64,000 bases of DNA from Yersinia aleksiciae (GCF_001047675.1 NZ_CP011975.1:805710-869709); one strand, 5' to 3'; shown: positions 50,182 to 60,959, counted from the stretch's first letter. Program-made: numbers and translations. Notes: generated from the sequence alone by a model not told the origin.

Positions 50182-51981
50182 TTATTTACTGTCTTTTCCG
50201 ACGTGCAGAATAGCCAGGAAAGCCTCTTGCGGTAATTCAACGTTACCGACCTGCTTCATACGTTTCTTACCATCTTTCTGTTTCTGCAGAAGTTTTTTCT
50301 TACGGCTAACGTCACCGCCATAACACTTCGCCAGTACGTTTTTACGTAACTGTTTCACTGTTGAGCGGGCAATGATGTGGTTACCGATAGCTGCCTGAAT
50401 AGCAATATCGAATTGCTGGCGTGGGATCAGCTCTTTCATTTTCTCAACCAGATCACGACCGCGGTACTGCGCATTGTCGCGATGGGTAATCAATGCCAAT
50501 GCATCTACACGTTCGTTGTTGATTAATACATCAACACGGACCATGTCAGAGGTCTGGAAGCGTTTGAAATTGTAATCCAGTGAAGCATAACCGCGAGAGG
50601 TTGATTTCAGGCGGTCGAAGAAATCAAGCACCACTTCAGCCATTGGAATTTCATACGTCAACGCAACTTGGTTACCGTGGTAAACCATATTGGTCTGCAT
50701 ACCACGCTTTTCGATACATAACGTAATGACGTTACCCAGATACTCCTGTGGCAACAACATATGGCATTCAGCAATAGGTTCGCGCAGCTCTTCAATATTA
50801 TTCAAAGCGGGTAGCTTGGAAGGGCTATCAACATAAACCGTTTCTTGACTGGTGGTGACCACTTCGTACACCACTGTTGGTGCCGTGGTGATAAGTTCCA
50901 GATCGTATTCGCGCTCCAGACGTTCCTGGATGATTTCCATATGCAGTAAGCCAAGGAAACCACAACGGAAACCAAAGCCCAATGCTGTCGAGCTTTCTGG
51001 CTCGTAGAACAGAGAAGCGTCGTTAAGACTTAACTTACCAAGTGCATCACGGAAGGCTTCATAATCATCTGAGCTAATCGGGAACAGACCCGCGTAAACC
51101 TGCGGCTTAACTTTCTTAAAACCAGGCAATGATTTCTCAGCCGGGTTACGGGTTAAGGTCAAGGTATCGCCGACTGGCGCGCCGAGAATGTCTTTAATCG
51201 CACAGACCAACCAGCCTACTTCACCACAGTTAAGGACATCACGGTCAATCCGTTTTGGCGTGAAGATACCCAAACGCTCAGCGTTATAGCTCTGGCCGGT
51301 GCTCATCACCTTAACTTTGTCGCCTTTGCGCAATGAACCGTTTTTGATACGGATTAATGACACAACGCCTAAATAGTTATCAAACCAAGAGTCGATAATC
51401 AGCGCCTGCAATGGGCCGTCTGGATCGCCTTCCGGTGGTGGGATATCACGGACCAAACGCTCAAGAATATCAGGTACACCAACCCCCGTTTTGGCTGAAC
51501 AACGAACAGCATCAGTCGCATCGATACCGACAATATCTTCGATCTCTTCAGCGACACGTTCAGGATCAGCAGCAGGCAAGTCAATTTTGTTCAGAACCGG
51601 AACAACTTCCAGATTCATTTCCATCGCGGTGTAGCAGTTTGCCAGCGTCTGTGCTTCAACGCCCTGCCCTGCATCCACCACCAACAGAGCCCCTTCACAG
51701 GCCGCCAAAGAGCGGGAAACTTCATAAGAGAAGTCAACGTGACCGGGGGTATCAATAAAGTTGAGTTGATAGGTTTGACCATCCTTAGCATGATAATCAA
51801 GGGTCACACTCTGTGCCTTGATGGTAATACCACGCTCACGCTCCAGATCCATAGAATCGAGCACTTGAGCGGCCATTTCACGCTCTGATAATCCGCCACA
51901 AATCTGAATAATACGGTCCGACAGTGTCGATTTACCGTGGTCAATATGGGCAATAATAGAAAAGTTTCTTATGTGCTTCAT
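50182..51981 (-). CDS. lepA: Elongation factor 4 (LepA)
   Basis: LepA is a ribosome-bound GTPase affecting translation initiation and elongation. The 599 residues include G1 ([12 protein letters not shown]), the DTPGHVDF motif, NKIDLPAAD, domains II, III and V, and the LepA-specific C-terminal domain ([20 protein letters not shown]). It heads the lepA-lepB unit; the promoter should be in the 494-bp gap upstream, which separates it from the orphan gene at 52476. Confidence 0.98.
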   Translation of the reverse strand: MKHIRNFSIIAHIDHGKSTLSDRIIQICGGLSEREMAAQVLDSMDLERERGITIKAQSVTLDYHAKDGQTYQLNFIDTPGHVDFSYEVSRSLAACEGALLVVDAGQGVEAQTLANCYTAMEMNLEVVPVLNKIDLPAADPERVAEEIEDIVGIDATDAVRCSAKTGVGVPDILERLVRDIPPPEGDPDGPLQALIIDSWFDNYLGVVSLIRIKNGSLRKGDKVKVMSTGQSYNAERLGIFTPKRIDRDVLNCGEVGWLVCAIKDILGAPVGDTLTLTRNPAEKSLPGFKKVKPQVYAGLFPISSDDYEAFRDALGKLSLNDASLFYEPESSTALGFGFRCGFLGLLHMEIIQERLEREYDLELITTAPTVVYEVVTTSQETVYVDSPSKLPALNNIEELREPIAECHMLLPQEYLGNVITLCIEKRGMQTNMVYHGNQVALTYEIPMAEVVLDFFDRLKSTSRGYASLDYNFKRFQTSDMVRVDVLINNERVDALALITHRDNAQYRGRDLVEKMKELIPRQQFDIAIQAAIGNHIIARSTVKQLRKNVLAKCYGGDVSRKKKLLQKQKDGKKRMKQVGNVELPQEAFLAILHVGKDSK

Positions 51982-52475
51982 TTATATGAATTTTTCTCTA
52001 GTCGTTGTCTTTAATTAATTATTGGTGGACACAGCGATGGACTCAAACCCAAAACTACCCACATAAATATGCACGCATCTTACACTGTAAGTTAGCCTCG
52101 TGAAAGGCATCACACTTAGCTTGTTCGCGGATTCACTCTGTTAAAATGTATCCACACCTTACCGTTAGCGGCAATTGATACGGCCTAGCCATACAACCAT
52201 TTCTATCCGATATCTGATAACAACAGACAATATCCATAGCTATTTTGTGCCTACAAGCTCTAATTTATAGCTTTGATACATATTTTACTGAAAATAATCA
52301 GCGTGGTAGGCAACATCATTGTCATGATTAATGGCAGTCAATAATTTCTATTTTTGAGTATAAATCTTTATTAACTCACTTTAGGAAAATGCTCATTTAC
52401 CTCATTGAGAAATAACCTAGAGTTACAAATATCAACCAAGTGAAATATCCTCTTGGCGGCCATATGGAGAATATT
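51982..52475. other. AT-rich intergenic region between lepA and the orphan gene
   Basis: About 490 bp without any recognisable gene, becoming AT-rich toward 52476. It must hold the promoters of lepA (minus) and of the orphan gene (plus), but no specific operator was identified. Confidence 0.5.
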
Positions 52476-53324
52476 ATGATTGACGAAGGAAAAATACTTA
52501 GCCGCCATGAGTTTAAAAATGAAAAATCAAAGTTAACTATCTTTGCAACAATAATTACATCAGCACTTATTGTTTTACTCATTACTGTATCTATAAAAAC
52601 TTCTATATTCTCAACGCCATTTCTTATCGCTATTTTATGTCTCGCTCTCTTAGCTATATTATTGATTTTAACATTTTATTTTCGTTCAAATAGTAGTTCT
52701 GTATTTACCTATTTTCTTTATGAGAAAGGTGTACGTGTATTTAATCATTGCAATGGCAATGTCTATTTCATCCCATTTAATAAAATCAAATACATTCATA
52801 AATATCACACTGGCATAAATTCTAATGGAAGAATTAATACCATGGCCTTTCGCACATCAAAACTTCAGCCATGGAATATTATAGTTAACAATATAAGTAA
52901 TGCTTACCCACTTATAAATACAATAATTCATCAGCAAGTTATGCATGTTGGTGTAGTCAGTTTAAATACTTTGTCTCTAGGTAAAAGTGTTGTATTTGAT
53001 CTGATCAAGAAGAATGATAACTGGTTAAATATACCGATAATTAATGGTGTTTTAAATATCATTAAGGTGAAAAGTATTCAGATGGATACGATTCCGCTGA
53101 CTCTAAGTGCACACGCACTGATGACTACAGGAGGTACTATTTATATCGAAGATATTTTACGTATCGAGATCTCTAGAGAAAAGCGTTATGACAAAGTCCG
53201 ATTATTTGGTGCAGAAGGTAACCTACTATTTTCATTAGACTATTCAGCACTTATCAGTGCTGATCTATTTATTGCTTTAATTGAACACATGATACAAAAC
53301 CGCATCCCCGCCTATTATGGCTAA
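52476..53324 (+). CDS. AT-rich orphan membrane protein of unknown function
   Basis: This protein of about 282 residues is not recognised. Two membrane segments lie near the N-terminus (LTIFATIITSALIVLLITVS and LIAILCLALLAILLILTFYF), followed by a cytosolic or exposed domain rich in Ile, Asn and Lys. The start at 52476 has GGAG six bases before the ATG; upstream starts at 52464 and GTG 52440 are less supported. Its base composition is much richer in A+T than its neighbours, suggesting transfer. It interrupts the usual rseC-lepA adjacency and runs on the opposite strand. Confidence 0.75.
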   Translation: MIDEGKILSRHEFKNEKSKLTIFATIITSALIVLLITVSIKTSIFSTPFLIAILCLALLAILLILTFYFRSNSSSVFTYFLYEKGVRVFNHCNGNVYFIPFNKIKYIHKYHTGINSNGRINTMAFRTSKLQPWNIIVNNISNAYPLINTIIHQQVMHVGVVSLNTLSLGKSVVFDLIKKNDNWLNIPIINGVLNIIKVKSIQMDTIPLTLSAHALMTTGGTIYIEDILRIEISREKRYDKVRLFGAEGNLLFSLDYSALISADLFIALIEHMIQNRIPAYYG

Positions 53325-53339
53325 GATTAAGATAATGAA

Positions 53340-53804
53340 TTATTGCTCTTGCTGAATTCGTATAGCCGTTGGAGGTAAACCAATTTGTAAGACTGTAGGC
53401 TGGTAATCACTCTGCCCTTCGATTCTGGCTGCCAATTTCTTGGCTAACAAAAAGCCTAAGCTAGCCCCTGAAATAGCACCAAGCGCAGTAAAAGCATCGG
53501 TAACAAATAACGCTTGGAACAAAGCCCCACCAGCAATTAACCCTGCTAATGGGGTTAAATATACCAAAGAGGCAGAACGTAATAAGCTGCCTTCGCTAAT
53601 TCCAACTTCAACTCTCTGCCCAGGCTCAAGCGGTTGTGAAATCGATATTTGTAATTGATGATCAGATTCTGGCCCCAATTCATTTAACAGATGACTACCA
53701 CAGCCGCTACGCGCATTACAACTTCCACAACCAGATTGTGGCTCACAACGTAGAAGCGCAATTCCATTCTTCCACGAGATAACTGTGGCCCACTCTTTCA
53801 TCAT
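53340..53804 (-). CDS. rseC: SoxR-reducing / sigma-E regulatory protein RseC
   Basis: RseC is an inner-membrane protein that helps keep SoxR reduced and modulates sigma-E. The 154 residues show an N-terminal Cys cluster (CEPQSGCGSCNARSGCG) and two membrane segments (SLVYLTPLAGLIAGGALFQA; FTALGAISGASLGFLLAKKL). It overlaps rseB by four bases, consistent with the rpoE-rseA-rseB-rseC operon. Confidence 0.95.
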   Translation of the reverse strand: MMKEWATVISWKNGIALLRCEPQSGCGSCNARSGCGSHLLNELGPESDHQLQISISQPLEPGQRVEVGISEGSLLRSASLVYLTPLAGLIAGGALFQALFVTDAFTALGAISGASLGFLLAKKLAARIEGQSDYQPTVLQIGLPPTAIRIQQEQ

Positions 53805-54757
53805 TTCGCAGACTCCAGAACCACACTATCGGCAATACGTTTCGCTGTTGCCGGTGGTAGTTCACCAACTACAGTGATTTCTACATTGTTGCGAGCTTCA
53901 GTATGAACAGTACGACGCCCCTGACGTAATGATTGTTCTGAAGGAACATCTTTACTCAACGGGTTCACATTCACCGAAAAACTAAATAGGCCATCAGTAT
54001 AGAGCCGTGATTCCGTCGGCGTATCCATATTCGGCAAAGTACGGCGGCTACGCGAAATCTCAGTAACACCTTCTGGTAACCAGCGCGGAGCCCAAGTGAA
54101 ATCTACTTTGGTTTTAGCGGGTAATGCCAGCAAAGGTGGCAATGAGAGTTTGACCAAGCCCTTCAGAATCTCCTGGATAGGCTCCCCGATAGCAAAAGAG
54201 ATCACACGAAACTGCTCAAGTGTTTCACCGTCCTTGTCTAGCAGGTCTATTCGCATCGGAAGTTTAGTTGTCTCATCCATCCAAATAATATAGCTATAGC
54301 GTGTACTGTCACGGGATACCACCCGAATAACCTGACATGGCCTATCCGCTACACGGGCACGACCAAGCGCAATATAGTTATAATATTTTGATAGTTTTTC
54401 AAAATCGGGGAAAACAACAGAAGGCAATGCATCAACTATATGCTCACCGGCAAGGGTGAAAGAGTCAAAACCTGGTTCGAAATAACTTATTTCATTTCCA
54501 CGCTGTAAGATCTCAGTACGTGGACCATCCATACGCAGTAATTGCGCCAAGGTTTTTTTATCTAAAATAGCATGTCGATAGCGAAGAGAATCAATCCCTT
54601 GCTTGTTAACATTGATATACGATAGCTCATAATTGAGCGATTGGCTGGCAGTACTCATTTCCTGCAACATAGCTATCGGCGCAGTATCCGCCGAAGCTAG
54701 TGTTGGCATGAATAGGCTGCCCGCCAATAAACAAACGGAAAACCAAAATTGCTTCAT
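53801..54757 (-). CDS. rseB: Sigma-E regulatory protein RseB
   Basis: RseB is a periplasmic protein that binds RseA and shields it from DegS, releasing when lipopolysaccharide intermediates accumulate. It has a signal peptide (MKQFWFSVCLLAGSLFMPTL, then ASA) and a 318-residue LolA/LppX-like plus small C-terminal domain. It overlaps the rseA stop by one base. Confidence 0.96.
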   Translation of the reverse strand: MKQFWFSVCLLAGSLFMPTLASADTAPIAMLQEMSTASQSLNYELSYINVNKQGIDSLRYRHAILDKKTLAQLLRMDGPRTEILQRGNEISYFEPGFDSFTLAGEHIVDALPSVVFPDFEKLSKYYNYIALGRARVADRPCQVIRVVSRDSTRYSYIIWMDETTKLPMRIDLLDKDGETLEQFRVISFAIGEPIQEILKGLVKLSLPPLLALPAKTKVDFTWAPRWLPEGVTEISRSRRTLPNMDTPTESRLYTDGLFSFSVNVNPLSKDVPSEQSLRQGRRTVHTEARNNVEITVVGELPPATAKRIADSVVLESAK

Positions 54758-55413
54758 TACTGCTGCTGCATTCCTAAGGACTGAGTGCCAGGGACCTGAA
54801 TTGCTGCTTGCGTTGATGTCGAAGGCTGCTGCAACACATCAGTTTGTGGTAAACGACGTTGCAATTCAAAATCTTGCAACTGGGTCATCATATTGACGCG
54901 CCGACGCTGCTCTTGAACTTGATGTTGTTGAGAAGTTCCGAAAGAGCCATCAGCAGGTACACCAAAACTGACTGGTGAAGCTTTACCCATCATCGGTAAC
55001 GTATTAAATGCAGGTGATTCTGGCTGCAAATTACCAGACGCAGGTTGGTTATATTGCTGAACCCCAACAATCACGGCTAGCGAAACACAGGCTGCCACAC
55101 CCACTTGCGTAATCTGGCTGGCCCACGGGCGAACTTTGTGCCAGAAAGGCATTTTCTGCCAGGTATGTGGTTGTGGCTGAGATTCAGGCACAGCAATAGG
55201 AGCAAAACGAGTTGGCTCGTTTTTGAGCGCCTCTGCGACACGGCTGGCGATATCCAGATGCAAGACCTCACCAACATCCCCCCGCAGGGTATCACGGATT
55301 AAATGATAGCTCTGCCAGCTCTGCTGCAATGCTTTATCTTTCGATAAAGAACCAAGCAGCTCACTATCAAGAGTTTCTCCGTCCATCAGAGCGGAAAGCT
55401 TTTCTTTCTGCAT
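54757..55413 (-). CDS. rseA: Anti-sigma-E factor RseA
   Basis: RseA holds sigma-E at the membrane until DegS and RseP cut it. The N-terminal cytosolic domain (KEKLSALMDGETLDSELLGS, then LSKDKALQQSWQSYHLIRD) binds RpoE, a single membrane segment follows at about residues 100-118 (ITQVGVAACVSLAVIVGVQQ), and the periplasmic part is 100 residues rich in Gln and ends LGMQQQ. Total 218 residues. It lies 24 bases downstream of rpoE. Confidence 0.97.
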   Translation of the reverse strand: MQKEKLSALMDGETLDSELLGSLSKDKALQQSWQSYHLIRDTLRGDVGEVLHLDIASRVAEALKNEPTRFAPIAVPESQPQPHTWQKMPFWHKVRPWASQITQVGVAACVSLAVIVGVQQYNQPASGNLQPESPAFNTLPMMGKASPVSFGVPADGSFGTSQQHQVQEQRRRVNMMTQLQDFELQRRLPQTDVLQQPSTSTQAAIQVPGTQSLGMQQQ

Positions 55414-55437
55414 GCCAAATACCCTTTATGTGTCCGC

Positions 55438-56013
55438 TTAACGCTGAATCAGCGGCTGAACTTTGTTATCGATAGCTTCTCTGGCGCGGAAGATACGGGA
55501 ACGAACAGTACCCACCGGACAGTCCATAATTTCAGCTATCTCTTCATAGCTTAGACCATCTAACTCCCTGAGTGTAATCGCCATACGGAGATCTTCAGGA
55601 AGTGACTCTATGGTTTTAAAAACTATCTGCCTTAACTCTTCAGACAACATTAAGTTCTCAGGGTTCGATATTTCTTTCAATGCACCCGCATTTTCGTAAT
55701 TTTCAGCATCATTTGCATCCACATCACTGGATGGCGGGCGCCGCCCCTGAGCGACTAAGTAATTTTTTGCTGTATTGACAGCAATACGGTAAAGCCACGT
55801 ATAGAAAGCACTATCGCCACGGAATGATGCCAATGCGCGATACGCCTTAATAAAAGATTCCTGCACTACATCAGGGACATCGCCCTGAGGCACGTATCGG
55901 GATACGAGGCTCGCAACCTTATGCTGGTATCGAATTACCAGTAAATTGAACGATTGCTGATCACCTTTCTGGACCCGTTCAACCAGCATCTGATCCGTTA
56001 ACTGCTCGCTCAT
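55438..56013 (-). CDS. rpoE: RNA polymerase sigma-E factor RpoE
   Basis: RpoE directs the extracytoplasmic stress response. The 191 residues contain sigma region 2 (LVIRYQHKVASLVSRYVPQ; DVVQESFIKAYRALASFRG) and region 4 (EIAEIMDCPVGTVRSRIFRA), as in the ECF group. It is the first gene of the rpoE-rseABC operon and has its own sigma-E type promoter at 56098-56125, giving autoactivation. It is divergent from nadB. Confidence 0.98.
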   Translation of the reverse strand: MSEQLTDQMLVERVQKGDQQSFNLLVIRYQHKVASLVSRYVPQGDVPDVVQESFIKAYRALASFRGDSAFYTWLYRIAVNTAKNYLVAQGRRPPSSDVDANDAENYENAGALKEISNPENLMLSEELRQIVFKTIESLPEDLRMAITLRELDGLSYEEIAEIMDCPVGTVRSRIFRAREAIDNKVQPLIQR

Positions 56014-56097
56014 CCGAGGTGAACTCTCCCGAAATCTATCCCCACGCTAAAAATAGTACTGCCAGCCATATCTTTATTTTCCTGAGCAAGCACACGC

Positions 56098-56125
56098 TTG
56101 GAGTTTATAAAAATTGCAAAGTTCC
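56098..56125 (-). promoter_or_regulatory. Sigma-E promoter of rpoE
   Basis: On the minus strand, GGAACTTT lies 15 bases before TCCAA, fitting the sigma-E consensus (GGAACTT-N15/16-TCTRA) with one change at the -10. It is 85 bases upstream of rpoE. Confidence 0.8.
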
Positions 56126-56237
56126 ATGTTGCCAGATTTTTTGTCTGAATATTATTTAGACATCTTATAGCCATAGCTTTTGCTCTGGCAGATAGGCTAA
56201 CATGAAATTCCCTCTTCTTCTGCACACATCATACGAT

Positions 56238-57839
56238 ATGCAATCATCATCTGAACACGTTAGCGATGTATTGATCATCGGGAGTGGCGCTGCCGGTTTG
56301 TCATTAGCATTACGCCTCGCGCCACATTGTAAAGTTACCGTTCTGAGTAAAGGGCCACTTAATGAAGGTGCCACTTTTTATGCTCAGGGAGGAATTGCTG
56401 CCGTTTTTGATGAAACCGACAGCATCAGTTCACATGTCGATGACACCCTGATTGCCGGGGCCGGGCTTTGTGACAAGGACGCCGTAGAATTTATTGCTAG
56501 CAACGCCCGCTCTTGCGTGCAATGGCTGATTGATCAAGGCGTCCTATTTGATACTGAAACCAGTGCCAGCGGCGAAGAACGCTATCACCTTACACGCGAA
56601 GGCGGTCATAGCCATCGCCGTATTCTGCATACCGCTGATGCTACAGGTAAAGAAGTAGAAACTACACTCGTAGGTAAAGCAAGTACCCACCCTAATATTT
56701 TAGTTAAAGAGCGCTGCAATGCAGTCGACCTTATCACATCCAACAAAATTGGCCTGACGGGGACTAAACGCGTAGTTGGCGCTTACATCTGGAACCGCGA
56801 GTTAGAAAAAGTTGAAACTTTTCGGGCTAAAGCTGTCGTGTTAGCAACTGGTGGCGCGGCGAAAGTTTATCAATATACGACTAACCCAGATATCTCCTCT
56901 GGAGATGGCATTGCCATGGCCTGGCGTGCTGGATGTCGAGTTGCTAACCTGGAATTCAATCAATTTCACCCAACCTGCCTGTTCCATCCGCAAGCTCGTA
57001 ACTTTTTATTGACTGAAGCATTGCGTGGTGAGGGTGCCTATCTTAAGCGCCCTGATGGTAGCCGTTTCATGCCTGATTTTGACTCACGGGGTGAACTTGC
57101 GCCACGTGATATCGTCGCGCGTGCGATAGACCATGAAATGAAGCGCCTCGGTGCAGATTGCATGTATTTGGATATCAGCCATAAACCCGCTGATTTCGTG
57201 ATACAACACTTCCCGATGATTTACGAAAAACTACTGTCATTGGGTATTGATCTGACCAAAGAAGCCATTCCTATCGTCCCGGCCGCACATTATACCTGTG
57301 GTGGTGTGATGGTAGACCAGCACGGGCGTACCGATCTGGATGGGTTATATGCCATTGGTGAAGTCAGCTATACCGGCTTACATGGCGCTAACCGTATGGC
57401 ATCTAACTCACTGCTCGAGTGTCTGGTTTACGGCTGGTCTGCCGCTGAGGATATTCTTACACGCTTACCCCATGCCAAGCTGGCTAAGCATTTACCGGAC
57501 TGGGATGAGAGCCGGGTTGATAACTCAGATGAACGAGTTGTCATTCAGCATAACTGGCATGAATTACGCCTATTTATGTGGGACTACGTCGGTATCGTGC
57601 GGACCACTAAACGCTTAGAGCGCGCCTTACGCCGAATTAATACCTTGCAGCAGGAGATTGATGAATATTATGCCAATTTCCGTATCTCTAACAATCTGTT
57701 GGAATTACGTAATTTGGTGCAGGTTGCCGAGTTAATTGTGCGTTGTGCTATGGACCGAAAAGAGAGTCGTGGTTTGCATTACACACTTGATTATCCTGAT
57801 CAAATAGATAATCCGAAACCGACGATTCTCCATCCATAA
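56238..57839 (+). CDS. nadB: L-aspartate oxidase NadB
   Basis: NadB oxidises L-aspartate to iminoaspartate, the first step of NAD synthesis. The FAD-binding [11 protein letters not shown] is near residue 14, FAD-linked family motifs [14 protein letters not shown] ([13 protein letters not shown]) and [20 protein letters not shown] follow. The start at 56238 ([17 protein letters not shown]) gives 533 residues; an ATG at 56202 would add 12 residues with no better ribosome-binding site. It is divergent from rpoE. Confidence 0.96.
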   Translation: MQSSSEHVSDVLIIGSGAAGLSLALRLAPHCKVTVLSKGPLNEGATFYAQGGIAAVFDETDSISSHVDDTLIAGAGLCDKDAVEFIASNARSCVQWLIDQGVLFDTETSASGEERYHLTREGGHSHRRILHTADATGKEVETTLVGKASTHPNILVKERCNAVDLITSNKIGLTGTKRVVGAYIWNRELEKVETFRAKAVVLATGGAAKVYQYTTNPDISSGDGIAMAWRAGCRVANLEFNQFHPTCLFHPQARNFLLTEALRGEGAYLKRPDGSRFMPDFDSRGELAPRDIVARAIDHEMKRLGADCMYLDISHKPADFVIQHFPMIYEKLLSLGIDLTKEAIPIVPAAHYTCGGVMVDQHGRTDLDGLYAIGEVSYTGLHGANRMASNSLLECLVYGWSAAEDILTRLPHAKLAKHLPDWDESRVDNSDERVVIQHNWHELRLFMWDYVGIVRTTKRLERALRRINTLQQEIDEYYANFRISNNLLELRNLVQVAELIVRCAMDRKESRGLHYTLDYPDQIDNPKPTILHP

Positions 57840-57846
57840 TGCATTT

Positions 57847-57874
57847 CAGGGCGCAGTTCCGGCTATGCGCCCTG
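57847..57874. other. Stem-loop between nadB and trmN
   Basis: CAGGGCGCA and TGCGCCCTG form a nine-base-pair stem with a ten-base loop between two convergent genes. There is no clear T-run on either side, so termination here is uncertain. Confidence 0.55.
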
Positions 57875-57908
57875 CTTCAATCTCTTCTCCGTGGCCTTAA
57901 TATCCAGA

Positions 57909-58664
57909 CTAATAGTTAAGATAAAAATCACTGATTAACGCACAGAACTCAGGCGAGTACACACCTTCCGATTGGCGCAGATCCAATTTCTGGTACTCAG
58001 TTTCACTGGATTTGCGCGATAACGTCAGCAACATTCGATGCAAGGGTTTACCGGGACGATCCCGAATATCAACCTGACAGCGGACAAACCACTTTTTTTG
58101 CACCGCCAGACGAGCGAGTTCAGTGCCTAAATCCTGAGGTAAAACCACACAAAACAGGCCGTCCTCTGTGATAAGCTTCTCAGCGCAATTCAGTAAAGCG
58201 TCATGAGTTAAGGAGCCGGTGTAACGTGCGGTATCACGGGCTTCATCCCGGCAGGCAACTGCGGGGGCAAAATAAGGTGGATTACTGACAATCAGGTCAT
58301 ACTGATGAGGATGGTTTTCGGCAAACTGATGCACATTTTGCGCATAAATTCGAATTCGCTCAGACCAGGGCGATAACGCCGCGTTGCTGCTTGCTTGTTG
58401 CGCCGCCTCCGGTTCTAGCTCAACACCATCAATCAATACCTCTGATGACGAACGCTGAGCAATCATCAAGGCAATTAGCCCGCTGCCGCAGCCAATATCC
58501 AGTACTTTGCGGGCTTTTTCTACCGGAACCCAAGCACCTAGTAGCACACCGTCGGTGCCCACTTTCATCGCACAACGATCATGTGCCACAAAAAATTGTT
58601 TAAAAGTGAAACCACCACCACGCAATACCGGTTTTTTTTTCAATTGTTCGCCCACATTAGTCAC
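57909..58664 (-). CDS. trmN: tRNA1(Val) (adenine(37)-N6)-methyltransferase
   Basis: TrmN (YfiC, TrmN6) methylates A37 of tRNA1-Val with S-adenosylmethionine. The 251 residues show the SAM motif DIGCGSGLIALMIAQ and the N6-adenine methylase motif VSNPPYF near residue 130. It is divergent from srmB and convergent with nadB, matching the E. coli order nadB-yfiC-srmB. Confidence 0.95.
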   Translation of the reverse strand: MTNVGEQLKKKPVLRGGGFTFKQFFVAHDRCAMKVGTDGVLLGAWVPVEKARKVLDIGCGSGLIALMIAQRSSSEVLIDGVELEPEAAQQASSNAALSPWSERIRIYAQNVHQFAENHPHQYDLIVSNPPYFAPAVACRDEARDTARYTGSLTHDALLNCAEKLITEDGLFCVVLPQDLGTELARLAVQKKWFVRCQVDIRDRPGKPLHRMLLTLSRKSSETEYQKLDLRQSEGVYSPEFCALISDFYLNY

Positions 58665-58787
58665 CAGAATCTATAACCGGCGTAGCATAGGACAATATGA
58701 TTGAAGGGAAAAGACATCATTACCGCTTAAACAGGTGAAGAATTCGGCTAACCCGTCTATAATCGGCGCCCCAAGTAGAGGAAGACC

Positions 58788-60113
58788 ATGACTGTAACCA
58801 ATTTTTCCGAACTCGATCTCGATGAACGCCTGATTGACGCACTGCGCGACAAAGGCTATGAGCGCCCAACTGCCATTCAAGCTGCGGCTATTCCGCCAGC
58901 TATGGATGGACGTGATGTATTGGGTTCGGCTCCAACAGGTACTGGCAAAACTGCCGCCTTTTTGCTGCCAGCCTTGCAGCATTTGCTGGATTTCCCACGC
59001 AAAAAATCTGGCCCGCCTCGGATTTTGATCCTAACGCCGACCCGTGAACTGGCAATGCAAGTTGCGGATCAAGCCCGTGAACTGGCTAAGCATACACAAC
59101 TGGATATCGCGACGATCACCGGTGGTGTGGCTTATATGAACCACGCGGAAGTCTTTAGCGAGAATCAAGATATTGTGGTTGCTACCACTGGCCGCTTGCT
59201 GCAATACATCAAAGAAGAGAACTTTGACTGTCGCGCAGTAGAGACCCTGATTCTGGACGAAGCTGACCGTATGCTTGATATGGGCTTTGCGCAGGATATC
59301 GAAACCATCGCGGCAGAAACCCGCTGGCGCAAACAGACTTTGCTGTTCTCCGCGACACTGGAAGGCGAGGCCATTCGCGAGTTTGCCGAACGCATCCTCG
59401 AAGAACCGGTTGAGCTGGAAGCTGACCCATCGCGCCGTGAACGCAAAAAAATTCAGCAATGGTACTACCGCGCTGACGATATCGAACATAAAACCGCTTT
59501 GCTGGTGCATCTGCTCAAGCAACCGGAAGTGCAGAAATCTATCATTTTCGTGCGTACCCGTGAAAAGGTACATCAACTGGTCAGTTGGTTGCGTGAAGCT
59601 GGGATCAACGCCTGGTTCCTTGAAGGCGAAATGGTTCAGGCCAAACGTACCGAAGCCGTTATTCGTTTAAGTGATGGCCGAGTGAATGTGTTAGTAGCGA
59701 CTGACGTTGCTTCACGCGGCTTGGATATCGACGACATCAGCCACGTATTCAACTTTGACTTGCCGCTGACTGCTGACGTCTACCTTCACCGCATTGGCCG
59801 TACTGGCCGCGCGGGGCGTAAAGGTATAGCGATCTCACTGGTTGAAGCGCATGACCACTTATTACTGGGCAGAATTGGACGCTATCTCAAAGAACCGCTG
59901 AAACCACGTGTTGTTGATGAGTTGCGCCCAACCAGTAAAGAGCCAAGTTCAAAATCTACCGGCAAGCCGTCGAAAAAGGTTTTGGCTAAACGTAAAGAAC
60001 TAAAAGAAGCTAGCAAAGAAAAAGCCAAAGTGAAGGTTCGTCACCGCGATGCTAAAAACGTGGGTAAACGCCGTCAGCCGAAAGAAAAACCAGATACCAA
60101 GAGTACCGGTTAA
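58788..60113 (+). CDS. srmB: ATP-dependent RNA helicase SrmB
   Basis: SrmB is a DEAD-box helicase in 50S ribosome assembly. The 441 residues contain the Q motif (ATTFSELDLDERL-type, YERPTAIQ), Walker A (SAPTGTGKTAA), DEAD (ILDEADRML), SAT, ASRGLDIDD and HRIGRTGRAG, followed by a basic Lys-rich tail (KVLAKRKELKEASKEKAKVK). AGAGGAAG lies five bases before the ATG. Confidence 0.97.
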   Translation: MTVTNFSELDLDERLIDALRDKGYERPTAIQAAAIPPAMDGRDVLGSAPTGTGKTAAFLLPALQHLLDFPRKKSGPPRILILTPTRELAMQVADQARELAKHTQLDIATITGGVAYMNHAEVFSENQDIVVATTGRLLQYIKEENFDCRAVETLILDEADRMLDMGFAQDIETIAAETRWRKQTLLFSATLEGEAIREFAERILEEPVELEADPSRRERKKIQQWYYRADDIEHKTALLVHLLKQPEVQKSIIFVRTREKVHQLVSWLREAGINAWFLEGEMVQAKRTEAVIRLSDGRVNVLVATDVASRGLDIDDISHVFNFDLPLTADVYLHRIGRTGRAGRKGIAISLVEAHDHLLLGRIGRYLKEPLKPRVVDELRPTSKEPSSKSTGKPSKKVLAKRKELKEASKEKAKVKVRHRDAKNVGKRRQPKEKPDTKSTG

Positions 60114-60131
60114 TTCAGCAACCTGACTAAG

Positions 60132-60159
60132 AAGCCGCTTATCAATAGCGGCTTTTTTT
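60132..60159 (+). terminator. Terminator of srmB
   Basis: AAGCCGCT pairs with AGCGGCTT around a seven-base loop, followed by six T. It is 19 bases beyond srmB. Confidence 0.9.
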
Positions 60160-60165
60160 ATAAGC

Positions 60166-60189
60166 AAAAAAGGGAGCCGAAGCTCCCTT
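60166..60189 (-). terminator. Terminator of grcA
   Basis: On the minus strand AAGGGAGC pairs with GCTCCCTT around a four-base loop and is followed by T. It is 33 bases beyond grcA. Confidence 0.85.
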
Positions 60190-60222
60190 GTGACTTTTGT
60201 CACTAAATCGTTGTGATAAGAA

Positions 60223-60606
60223 TTACAGACTTTCAGTGAAAGTACGAGTAATCACATCACGTTGCTGTTCTGGTGTCAGTGAGTTGAAACGCACTGCATA
60301 GCCGGACACACGAATGGTCAGCTGCGGATATTTTTCTGGGTTTTTCACTGCATCTTCCAGTGTTTCGCGGCGCAGAACGTTTACGTTCAAATGCTGACCA
60401 CCTTCAACACGCACAGTAGGTTGCAGTTCCAGTGGAACTTCACGATATTCGATCTGGCCCAACTCACTTGCTGGAACGATCTGGTCCTCTGCGTAGCCTG
60501 ATTTAGCGCAAACACAACGCAGTTCATCTTTTTCATCATCCAACAGCCAGAAAGAGTTCAATAGAGCTTCATTGCTAGCTTTAGTAATTTGAATACCAAT
60601 AATCAT
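60223..60606 (-). CDS. grcA: Autonomous glycyl radical cofactor GrcA
   Basis: GrcA (YfiD) replaces the oxygen-damaged C-terminal part of pyruvate formate-lyase. The glycyl radical Gly lies in RVSGYAVRF near residue 102. The start at 60606 ([16 protein letters not shown]) has GGAGG six bases upstream and gives 127 residues; the open frame extends to 60675 without support. An FNR-like site is upstream, consistent with anaerobic or microaerobic expression. Confidence 0.96.
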   Translation of the reverse strand: MIIGIQITKASNEALLNSFWLLDDEKDELRCVCAKSGYAEDQIVPASELGQIEYREVPLELQPTVRVEGGQHLNVNVLRRETLEDAVKNPEKYPQLTIRVSGYAVRFNSLTPEQQRDVITRTFTESL

Positions 60607-60719
60607 TTGGGGCCTCCGTAATACGGCTATAAATTCCAAGGGAGAAAAACTTTCTTGGTTATTTGGTAAAACCATTGTTGTCTTATTGTTCTGTATACCA
60701 GTCAGACTGCTGCAATTCT

Positions 60720-60733
60720 TTGACCTAAATCAA
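60720..60733. promoter_or_regulatory. FNR-like site upstream of grcA
   Basis: TTGACCTAAATCAA differs from the FNR consensus TTGAT-N4-ATCAA at one base. It lies 114 bases upstream of grcA. Confidence 0.55.
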
Positions 60734-60959
60734 TATTTTCGCCACACCGACAGGTACGTCACTGCCAAATTTATGTTTTATATCAATTTTATCGATAGAG
60801 TTAACAGCAATTATTTTTGTAAATTTTCAACATTTTTTTGCATCGAAAGGTCAAAAAAACATCATTACGTCACAGACCCGGGTTTAACAGTTTCACTCAC
60901 GAGTTTGAATCGGTAAGCTATCGCACATCAATATCTTACAGAAACCAAGGAGAGTGTTT

